Positions 57,042 to 64,000 of a DNA stretch of 64,000 nucleotides are shown here, in pieces. Numbering within the stretch: the first letter of the stretch is position 1; each line of letters opens with the position of its first letter. A program made the position numbers and the translations under genes. The notes beneath the pieces were generated by a model, which ran no database searches, was not told the DNA's origin, and saw nothing but the letters and a program-made list of their open reading frames with translations. Source of the stretch: an uncultured Adlercreutzia sp. (lineage in GTDB: Bacteria > Actinomycetota > Coriobacteriia > Coriobacteriales > Eggerthellaceae); NCBI RefSeq assembly GCF_958431955.1, contig NZ_CAUASN010000011.1, positions 4,335-68,334 of the forward strand, given 5' to 3'.

Positions 57042-58298
57042 CTAGAAGTTCCAGCTGTTCATGTAGGCGATCTGCTCCTCGGTGAGGGTGTCGATCTCGA
57101 TGCCCAGCGTCTCCAGCTTCACGCGCGCCACGTCGTCGTCGATGGCGGCCGGCACGTCGTACACCTTGTTCTCCAGCTCGTCGGCGTGCTTGTACAGGTA
57201 CTCGGCGGCCAGGGCCTGGTTGGCGAAGCTCATGTCCATCACGCTGGCGGGATGCCCCTCGGCGCAGGCCAGGTTCACGAGACGGCCCTCGGCGAGCACG
57301 GTGATGGTGCGGCCGTCGGGCAGGGTGTACTCCTCCACGAGCGGCTTGAGCTCCTCGATCTTCACGGCGTTGGCCTTGAGCCACTTCATGTTGATCTCGG
57401 AGTCGAAGTGCCCCGAGTTGCAGATGATGGCGCCGTCCTTCATGTTCTTGAAGGCCGGCTCGTCGATGACGTTACAGTCGCCGGTGACGGTCACCCACAC
57501 GTCGGCGAAGCGGGCCGCGTCCTCCGCCTTCATCACGCGATAGCCCTCCATGTGGGCCTCGAGCGCCTTCAGGGGATCCACCTCGCACACGATGACGTCC
57601 ATGCCCATGCCGCGGGCGCGCTGGGCCAGGCCGCTGCCGCAGTAGCCGTAGCCCGACACGACGATGGTGCGCCCGCACAGAAGGCGGTTGGTGGCGCGCA
57701 CGATGCCGTCCAAGGTGGACTGGCCCGTGCCGTAGTGGTTGTCGAAGCAGTGCTTGGTGTTGGCGTCGTTGATGTTGAAGACGGGGTAGCCCAGCGCACC
57801 CTCGGCCGCCATGGCCATGAGGCGCACCACGCCGGTGGTGGTCTCCTCGGTACCGCCGATGACGCCGGCGAGCTTGTCGGTGAACTTGGTGTGCAGGACG
57901 GTGTCCAGATCGGCGCCGTCATCCATGATGATCTGGGGATCGCTGGCCACCACCGCGGCGATGTGGCGCTCGTAGGTCTCGGCGTCCTCGCCGGCGATGG
58001 CGTACACCTTCACGCCGTAGTCGCGCACGAGGGAGGCGGCGGTGTCGTCCTGGGTGGACAGCGGGTTGGAGGCGCACAGGCACACCTCGGCGCCCGAGGC
58101 CACAAGGGCGCGCATGAGGTTCGCCGTCTCGGTGGTCACGTGCATGCACGCGCCGATGCGCACGCCCTCCAGCGGGCGCTCCTCGGCGAAGCGCTCGCGA
58201 ATGCGGGCGAGCACCGGCATGTCGCGGTCGGCCCACAGGATGCGGGCCTGCCCCTCGTCGGCCAGGTTGATGTCAAGAATGTCGCAGGCTTGGCTCAC
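57042..58298 (-). CDS. ahcY: Adenosylhomocysteinase
   Basis: 418 aa from a GTG with AAAGGAAG upstream. Reversibly hydrolyses S-adenosylhomocysteine to adenosine and homocysteine in the methyl cycle. Motifs are ACMHVTTETANLMRAL, the NAD-binding GYGYCGSGLAQRARGMG (near 210-226), DVWVTVTGDCNVI and the C-terminal NSGHFDSEINM. The longer frame to 58394 lacks homology. The 291-base gap to surface protein 2 holds TACCCT on the minus strand (58385-58390), a weak -10; I found no S-adenosylhomocysteine riboswitch. Confidence 0.95.
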   Translation of the reverse strand: MSQACDILDINLADEGQARILWADRDMPVLARIRERFAEERPLEGVRIGACMHVTTETANLMRALVASGAEVCLCASNPLSTQDDTAASLVRDYGVKVYAIAGEDAETYERHIAAVVASDPQIIMDDGADLDTVLHTKFTDKLAGVIGGTEETTTGVVRLMAMAAEGALGYPVFNINDANTKHCFDNHYGTGQSTLDGIVRATNRLLCGRTIVVSGYGYCGSGLAQRARGMGMDVIVCEVDPLKALEAHMEGYRVMKAEDAARFADVWVTVTGDCNVIDEPAFKNMKDGAIICNSGHFDSEINMKWLKANAVKIEELKPLVEEYTLPDGRTITVLAEGRLVNLACAEGHPASVMDMSFANQALAAEYLYKHADELENKVYDVPAAIDDDVARVKLETLGIEIDTLTEEQIAYMNSWNF

Positions 58299-58501
58299 AG
58301 ATTGCTTCCTTTCCTGAAGGCGGGGCGCGGCGCGGGCGCGGTTGCCGGGGCGCGGTTCCGCCGGGGTGCCATTGCATGGGGAACAGGGTAGCACAGCCCG
58401 GCGGCGAAGATGTGCAGGGTCTGGCCGCCGCCACGCCCGACGGCGGTGCGGCTGCCTGGGGCCGGGCTGTGGCGATTTGGCCCGTGGGCGCCATCGTCTT
58501 G

Positions 58502-58530
58502 TTGACGGCTCGGTGACGAAGTGCTATTTT
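58502..58530 (+). promoter_or_regulatory. Sigma-70-type promoter of surface protein 2
   Basis: TTGACG (58502-58507), 17-base spacer, TATTTT (58525-58530). A leader hairpin ACGGCCC-cgtgc-GGGCCGT (58544-58562) and GAAAGGAGG ribosome-binding site (58576-58584) follow. An intact promoter and ribosome-binding site argue that the gene, although out of frame now, is still under selection for expression. Confidence 0.75.
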
Positions 58531-58589
58531 CAACGGGTTCGGGACGGCCCCGTGCGGGCCGTGCATTATTACGTAGAAAGGAGGCTGCC

Positions 58590-61350
58590 ATGCAGACGAA
58601 GACGCGGGGCGCCATCGGGCTCGCCCTCGCCGTGCTGCTCGCGGCTCCCTTCAATACGGCCTGGGGGGGGGTCCGGCTCATCGCTAGCCCTCGCGGCTGA
58701 GCCCGCGAGCCCCGCGGCTGCGCCGCAGGCCCAGGTTGAAGGGGCTGCGGAAGAGGCTGCTCGGGCCGGCGAGAAGCCGGTCATCACCATCGACACCGGC
58801 GCGGCCAAAAGGGCCGAGGGCCACGAGGGCACCTGGGTGTTCCCCGACCTGAAGATCACCTCCAGCGATCCCGCGGCGCTCATCCGCAGCATCACCATCC
58901 AGTTCACCTCGGCCATCACGGTCGGCTCGGACGCCGTGCTCGCAGAGAGCGATGCGGCCAACGGCTTCGAGGTGCTTAGCGCCAGCAAGGACACGACGGC
59001 GGTCATCAACAACGATGAAGGTGCCACAGTCGCTCAGTGGGAGGCGTATCTGATAGCTCATTCGGGTCTGAAATTGGGCGACGGAAGTTCGGCCAAGAGC
59101 CTGCGCATGACTGCCTCCTTCAAGACGCAGGATCGCATTTACGACTTCAATGCTGAGAACGGGCACTATTACGAAGCTATCAAGGACGAGGCTGTTACGT
59201 TTGCGGATGCTGTAGCGAAGGCTTCTGCCAAGCAATATGAGGGCATGCAGGGATACCTGGTCACTATCACCGATCAACAAGAGAACGATTTCGTCTACAG
59301 TATGATGCAGATGGATTGTTGGATGGGTGCGACGTGCTGGGATGATTATGCTTCTCAATACAATGATGACTTGCCAACGCACACTGCGCAGACTTATGTC
59401 TACTATTGGGTTACCGGCCCTGAGGCTGGGCAAAAATTGTGCGAGGGAACCTATCCTGGTAGTGGCTCGAATATGATAAAACACATGTACTGCAATTGGG
59501 GAGGCTCCGAGCCTAATAATGCTGCCAACGTGGATGATGCTATTCATTTTTGGTTTGCTAGCGGCGGTGCATGGGCTGACTTCGACCATCGAAGTTCGAT
59601 GCGCTATGTCATCGAGTACGGCGGGATGCCGGATGATCCTGAGGTGGGGGACGACGGGGCGGACGCTGATGTCGCCGTGAAGGTGGAGATCACGGTTGAT
59701 CCCGCGGGGAAGACCATCCACACCCAGGTGCCCGACCTCCAGGTGGGCGATCCCGTGCAGGTGCGCGACACCGCCAACGGCGGCCCGGTGACCACGACCA
59801 GGGACGGGAGCACGGTCCCCGCCGACGTGGAGCACGCCTACTTCGTGCGCGACCCGGACGACCCCGCCGCCGATGCCGACGGCTGGCGCCCCCTGCGCAA
59901 AGACGAAGCCGGCGCGGACGGGGCGCCTGTGCACGCGGGGGAGTACAAGGTGGTCTCCAGCGCCGTGCACTCCTACGACGCCGACGGCAAACCAGTGCCC
60001 TACACGCCCGGCAGCGACACCTTCACCATAGCGCCTAAGGTCATTGAGGACCTCGGGGCCGACCCGTCGGCGCCCGCCGTCGATCCGGCCGACCCCTCCG
60101 AGGACGACCTCGATGCCAACGGCGTGCCCAAGCGCTCGTGGGCGAAGGTCTACGATGGCACCGCCGCCCTCGGCGTGGCCTCGGCGAGCCTGGCCGACCT
60201 GGTGGGCGCGGGCCCCGACGTGCGCCTCGTGTGGGATACGGCCTCCTTCGACGGGGAGGACGTCTCCGACTCCCGCACCGTCTCCTTCACGGGCCTGCGC
60301 CTTGCGGGCGCGGACGCTGCGGACTACGACATCTCCGCCGTCGCTCCCGGCGGCGTTCTCAAGGAGCCGGGGCGCATCGTGCCCCGCGACCTCGTGGTGA
60401 CGGCCTCCGCGACGGTGACCTCGGGCTGGGAGGGCGAGCCTTTGCGGGATGGGAAGGGCGAGCCCATCTCCTTCGCCCACGACCTGGACGTATGGCCCGG
60501 CTCCGGACCCTGGGAGCCCAACATGCTGGCGCCCCGCGACGGCGAGCGCGCCGCCGACGGCATGGTGGATTCCATCCTGGGCGAGGCGGCCTTGACCTGC
60601 CTGCGCCGCGGCGACGGCACGCCGCTCAACGGGGAGAGCCCCGCCGCCGGCACCTACGAGGTGGCTGTGTCCTTCGCCGAGATGCCCGGGGCGGCTCGCG
60701 CGTCCCTCGAGGCGACGACCCTGCCGGGCGCCGGAGCCGCGGAGGCCGCGGCCGCAGTGGCTCGCGCGGCCCTGGATGCTCCCGCCGCAGCCGAGGCTGC
60801 CGCGGGCGCGGGCAACTACCGCATCGCGCTCGTCTCCTCGGAGGTCGAGGTGCGCGCCCGCGCCGCCGCCGACCCCGACCCCGAGCCCGACCCCGAGCCG
60901 CCCTCCACGTCGGGCGGCGATAGCTCCTCCGGCAAGCAGCCCGAGGTGGTCGTCGACGAGACGGTGGAGCTGCCCCTCGACCCCGCAGGCGACCCGATGG
61001 ACGCAGACGACGTCCTCGCCGACATCGTCGACCGCTTCGGCGATAGGCCCGAGTACCCGCAGGGCGACGTGGTGGTGACCATCACCCGCGACGGCGAGGA
61101 GGTGGACGCCGTGGATCCGTCGGTCCCCGGCACCTACGTGGTGACCGCCACCTACACCGACGCCGACGGCAACGTGCGCGTGGTGCGCGTGACCTACGTG
61201 GTAGGGGAGCCCGAGGCGCCCTCCGGGGCGGCCGCCGCGCTGAGGCGCCTCGCCCAGACCGGCGACGGGCTCGCCCTCGCGACGCCGCTCGCGGCCGCCG
61301 CCGCGGCCGGGGCGCTGGCCCTCGCCCTGCGCCGCCGGCGCTCGGCCTGA
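58590..61350 (+). CDS. C-type-lectin-domain surface protein, frame broken at a G9 tract (likely phase OFF)
   Basis: The ATG at 58590 has a perfect ribosome-binding site and encodes a signal peptide (MQTKTRGAIGLALAVLLAAP). With nine G at 58663-58671 this frame stops after 36 residues (TGA 58698-58700). With eight G it would continue for 919 residues. The continuing frame has an Ala/Glu linker and a lectin-like domain (about 196-346) with YLVTITDQQENDFV, YYWVTGPEAG, WGGSEPNNAANVDD and WADFDHR, including an EPN sugar motif. A YDG-like module (KVYDGTA...) and the PGTYVV module shared with surface protein 1 follow. LAQTGDG, a helix and RRRR end it. Probable sugar-binding adhesin. Confidence 0.82.
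58663..58671 (+). repeat. Nine-G homopolymer in surface-protein gene 2 (out of frame)
   Basis: Nine consecutive G after the signal-peptide codons. Removing one, or adding two, joins the signal peptide to the 890-residue body. An identical-length tract in gene 1 is in frame, so the two loci are in opposite predicted states. Confidence 0.9.
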
Positions 61351-61403
61351 GCCCGCGGCGCTGCGCCTGCGGCAGCCGGGGTGCTCTGAAGGCGCTTCCG
61401 AAG

Positions 61404-61479
61404 GCCCCGCCTCTCGCGAAACCTTACGCTTCCCTTACATATATGGAGGGGGTGTGGGGCAAATGCGGAGAGGCGGGGC
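61404..61479 (+). terminator. Long-loop hairpin after surface protein 2
   Basis: GCCCCGCCTCTC (61404-61415) pairs perfectly with GAGAGGCGGGGC (61468-61479), followed by TTCTTTATGG. The 52-base loop has AT-rich ACATATATGG. Probably a terminator. The rest of the 258-base gap holds TATAAT at 61551-61556, a likely -10 for the glycosyltransferase. Confidence 0.5.
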
Positions 61480-61608
61480 TTCTTTATGGCCAAATGGCAT
61501 CAAATGGCCGCCCAAACCTTAAAAGTCGGGCGCGGGCCGCCTCCGACGGCTATAATTCAGGCGTTTGTGCAGTCGCGCCTTGCGGGCGCATGTCCAAGGA
61601 GTACATTG

Positions 61609-62937
61609 GTGTTCGATACCGTGGCAACGCAAGTGTCGGCTCTCTCGTTCGTCGACATCTTCAACTTCTGCGTGTTCCTTACCTTTACCCTTTGCTACAC
61701 CTACCAGCTCTTCTACGTGCTCGTGGTGCTCACGCGCCGCGCTCCCAAGCGCACCGCCGCGCGCAACCACCGCTACGCCGTCATGGTGGCCGCCCGCAAC
61801 GAGGAGGCCGTCATCGCCGACCTCATCCACTCCATCAAGGTGCAGAACTACCCGGCCGACCTCATCGACATCTTCGTCATCGCCGACAACTGCACCGACA
61901 ACACGGCGGCGGTGGCCCGCGAGGCCGGCGCCATCGTGTTCCCTCGCCACAACGACAAGCAGGTGGGGAAGGGCTACGCGCTCGACTACGGCCTGAAGGC
62001 CATCTGGGAGCAGTACGCCGACAAGGACTACGAGGCCTACTTCGTCTTCGATGCCGACAACGTGCTCGACGTGAACTACTTCCGCGAGATGAACGCCACC
62101 TTCGACGGCGGCGCGAAGGCCTCCACCTCCTACCGCAACTCCAAGAACTTCGGCAGCAACTGGATCTCGGCCGGCTACGGCGTGTGGTTCCTGCGCGAGG
62201 CGAAGTTCCTGAACCAGGCGCGCCTGACGCTGAACACCTCGTGCGCCGTGTCGGGCACCGGCTTCTTCATCGCCGCCGACATCCTGAAGGCCGCCGGCGG
62301 CTGGAAGTGGCACCTGCTCACCGAGGACATCGAGTTCTCGGCCTCGTCCATCATCGACGGCGTGCGCATCTCCTACTGTCCGACGGCGGTGCTCTACGAC
62401 GAGCAGCCCATCACCTTCCGCGACTCGTGGAACCAGCGCTTCCGCTGGGCCAAGGGCTTCTACCAGGTGTTCGCCCACTATGCCGGCGGCCTGGTGAAGG
62501 GCGCGGTCACCAACCCCCGCGGCTACCGCTTCGCCTGCTACGACATGCTCATGACCATTGCGCCGGGCATGCTTCTGTCCATCATCTCCATCCTGTTCAA
62601 CACCATCATCATCGTGCTGGCCGCCACGGGCGTCATGTCCACGGGCGTGGCTATCGCCAGCTCGGTCACCTCGGTGGTGTTCTGCCTGTGCAACTACATC
62701 GTGTTCATGTTCGTCTTCGGCGTGCTCACCACCTTCGTGGAGTGGGACTCCATCCGCACGACCACGGCGAAGAAGATCCGCTACATGTTCACCTTCCCCG
62801 TCTTCATGCTCACCTACATCCCCATCGCCCTCATCGCGCTCGTGAAGAAGGCGGCGTGGAAGCCCATCAAGCACTCCATCTCGGTGGACGTGGCCGAGTT
62901 CTCCGAGGCCGAGGGCGTCCGTCTCTCCTCGAAGTAG
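61609..62937 (+). CDS. Membrane glycosyltransferase, family 2
   Basis: 442 aa from a GTG with AAGGAG 7 bases upstream (TTG at 61606 is an alternative). TM1 is at about 14-38. The GT2 domain has VAARNEEAVIADL, DNCTDNT, the DADN metal motif, TEDIEFS and QRFRWAKG, the (Q/R)XXRW signature of processive enzymes such as hyaluronan or poly-N-acetylglucosamine synthases. Three or four C-terminal membrane segments follow (about 310-420). The product is unknown; an extracellular polysaccharide or glycolipid is likely. No partner genes are adjacent. Confidence 0.88.
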   Translation: MFDTVATQVSALSFVDIFNFCVFLTFTLCYTYQLFYVLVVLTRRAPKRTAARNHRYAVMVAARNEEAVIADLIHSIKVQNYPADLIDIFVIADNCTDNTAAVAREAGAIVFPRHNDKQVGKGYALDYGLKAIWEQYADKDYEAYFVFDADNVLDVNYFREMNATFDGGAKASTSYRNSKNFGSNWISAGYGVWFLREAKFLNQARLTLNTSCAVSGTGFFIAADILKAAGGWKWHLLTEDIEFSASSIIDGVRISYCPTAVLYDEQPITFRDSWNQRFRWAKGFYQVFAHYAGGLVKGAVTNPRGYRFACYDMLMTIAPGMLLSIISILFNTIIIVLAATGVMSTGVAIASSVTSVVFCLCNYIVFMFVFGVLTTFVEWDSIRTTTAKKIRYMFTFPVFMLTYIPIALIALVKKAAWKPIKHSISVDVAEFSEAEGVRLSSK

Positions 62938-62958
62938 CCCTTCGGATCGTTCGGATGC

Positions 62959-62985
62959 GGCGCGCCTCCCGGGGCGCGCTTTTTC
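62959..62985 (+). terminator. Terminator after the glycosyltransferase gene
   Basis: GCGCGCC and GGCGCGC pair over a short loop, then TTTTTCT. It sits between convergent genes. Confidence 0.7.
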
Positions 62986-63854
62986 TATGCTCGGGCGAAG
63001 GTGAGGGCGTACAGGGCCTCGGCACCTCCTTTCCGCAATGCCTCCGCGGCGGCGAAGAGCGTGGCACCGGTGGTGCACACGTCGTCGACGACGATGACGG
63101 CGCGCGGCACGCTGGCCCCCGGCAGCACGGCCATCGACTCCCGCATGTTCCCGATGCGCGCCCCGCGCGAGAGCCCGCGCTGGTCGAGCCGCTGCGGCAT
63201 GTCCAGCAGCGGGGCGGGCTCGGCGCCGATGGCCCAGGAGAGCTCGCGGGCCAGGCGCTCGGCATGGTCGAAGCCGCGGCGGCGCCGGGCGGCGGCGGTG
63301 GCCGGCACGAAGGCGACGGCGGGGCGGTCGCGCAGCCATCGGGGCGGCACGTAGCGGGCCATGATGGCCGCCATGGGACGTGCCAGCGATCGCTCCCCCT
63401 GATCCTTGTACACCGTGACGATGCGCCGCGCCTGCTCGGTGAGCACGAGCGCGCTAGCCGCCGCGTTCCAGGGAGGCTCCTCGTAGCCGAAGGGCGCCAG
63501 CAGCACGGGGTTGCACTCGGTGCACTGCACCCGCCCGAAGGGCGCCCCGCAGCGGGGGCAGGCCAAAAGCGCGTCGATGTAGGGGAGGGCCGCCGCGCAG
63601 CCCGGGCACAGCGGCGTGCCGGGCGCGTCGCACACGGCGCAGCGGGTGGGGAAGAGGGTCTCGCCCAGCACGTCGAGCGCCCGCTCGCGCAGCCGGCGTC
63701 CCGCCCCGCCCCGCCGCCGGCTCGCCGGCCGGGGCGCCGGGGCCGCCGACCGGCGCGCGCTCGCGGGATCGCAGGCCCCGTGCGGGCCGCGGCCGTCCGG
63801 CCGCCCGTCAGCGGGCAGCGTGAAGAGCGGCAGTTGTCCGGCGGGAGCTTTCAT
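62985..63854 (-). CDS. comF: ComF-family amidophosphoribosyltransferase-like protein
   Basis: 289 aa. The N-terminal zinc finger has CAVCDAPGTPLCPGC and CPRCGAPF..CTEC. The PRTase fold ends with VIVVDDVCTTGATLFAAAEAL (about 253-273), the PRPP-binding loop. ComF proteins act in DNA uptake in competent bacteria; in others their role is unclear. I chose the ATG at 63854: TACAAT lies 6 bases upstream with no ribosome-binding site, which suggests a leaderless mRNA. The N-terminal 60 residues are Pro/Arg-rich. Confidence 0.88.
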   Translation of the reverse strand: MKAPAGQLPLFTLPADGRPDGRGPHGACDPASARRSAAPAPRPASRRRGGAGRRLRERALDVLGETLFPTRCAVCDAPGTPLCPGCAAALPYIDALLACPRCGAPFGRVQCTECNPVLLAPFGYEEPPWNAAASALVLTEQARRIVTVYKDQGERSLARPMAAIMARYVPPRWLRDRPAVAFVPATAAARRRRGFDHAERLARELSWAIGAEPAPLLDMPQRLDQRGLSRGARIGNMRESMAVLPGASVPRAVIVVDDVCTTGATLFAAAEALRKGGAEALYALTFARA

Positions 63855-64000
63855 AGGCGCATTGTAGTGCCCGCGATTCGCAGATCGTTCGCCTCGGAGC
63901 CGCACATCGCTCCCGCCCCGCGCCCCTCCCGCGTCGCGGTCCGGTCGCGCCCGAGCCGCCGCCCCATCCCGGCGGCCTCCCGGGAAAAACCGCCCCCGAT
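63855..64000. other. Right-edge intergenic segment
   Basis: Contains the minus-strand TACAAT -10 of comF (63862-63867). The remainder is C-rich with no gene that can be supported before the window ends. Confidence 0.4.

Noticed and set aside
58299..58589. A possible S-adenosylhomocysteine riboswitch upstream of ahcY.
   Set aside because: I could not lay out the consensus stems or the conserved loop bases on the minus strand. Only a weak -10 is visible.
58342..58589. The upstream extension of the surface-protein-2 frame as its real N-terminus.
   Set aside because: It has no ribosome-binding site or signal peptide and lies over the promoter and leader. The ATG at 58590 in the other frame has both a ribosome-binding site and a signal peptide.
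1..64000. CRISPR arrays and tRNA or rRNA genes.
   Set aside because: No regularly spaced direct repeats of 23-40 bases and no cloverleaf with T-loop consensus were seen in either strand.

Overview
The window is a GC-rich (about two-thirds G+C), densely packed bacterial chromosome segment. Gene order (tyrA-aroA-cmk-plsC-ispH-DUF512-der-plsY-gpsA; asp23-fakA-recG-rsmD; DUF177...rpmF-plsX-rnc-smc), short CxxC-type L28/L32 proteins, Gram-positive-style surface proteins with LAQTG anchors, MalT-like LuxR regulators and a Tat-exported molybdoenzyme with a haem lipoprotein together suggest an actinobacterial Coriobacteriia member, probably Eggerthellaceae. This is inference from content, not a database match.

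Layout. 1-1610 (minus): a lower-GC gene of unknown function running off the left edge, with a possible frameshift at its 5' end. 1825-11588: a housekeeping block for aromatic amino acids, CMP kinase, phospholipid acyltransferases, isoprenoids, the GTPase Der and glycerol-3-phosphate dehydrogenase. 11589-12168: an unusually structured intergenic region (dispersed palindromic element, two terminators, a candidate C-rich sRNA, an operator-like dyad). 12169-16052: hybrid histidine kinase overlapping an orphan solute-binding lipoprotein. 16077-21512: an Ogt-family protein lacking its methyl-acceptor Cys, Rpe, cysteine desulfurase, PHP phosphatase, Nif3-like protein, zinc-ribbon coiled coil and L28. 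21791-26758: a 1655-residue repeat surface protein. 26925-32775: Asp23, FakA, RecG, RsmD, coiled-coil protein. 32907-42615: DUF177, two transporters, L32, PlsX, RNase III, SMC. 42764-54984: a molybdenum-hydroxylase regulon: MocA, a SufS-like desulfurase and a SufU-like scaffold, a LuxR regulator, then a Tat-targeted iron-sulfur subunit, molybdopterin subunit, FAD subunit, an unknown protein, a dihaem lipoprotein and XdhC. 55055-58298: MntA-HepT toxin-antitoxin pair, YbjQ, a methyltransferase and AhcY. 58590-61350: a second surface protein with a C-type lectin-like domain. 61609-63854: a membrane glycosyltransferase and ComF.

Three signals stand out. (1) Both surface-protein genes carry a run of exactly nine G just after the signal peptide. 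The first gene is in frame; the second is out of frame by one base, so it looks like an OFF state: candidate slipped-strand phase variation. (2) Six copies of an intergenic element share a conserved core, but each has its own inner hairpin and most have their own matching outer inverted repeat, so base pairing is conserved while sequence is not. (3) The mocA and molybdenum-hydroxylase operons share an 18/21-identical box placed exactly 18 nt upstream of a putative -10, flanking the LuxR-type regulator gene; the enzyme itself is odd (C2H2-like knuckle in the small subunit, His in the expected catalytic-Glu column of the large subunit).
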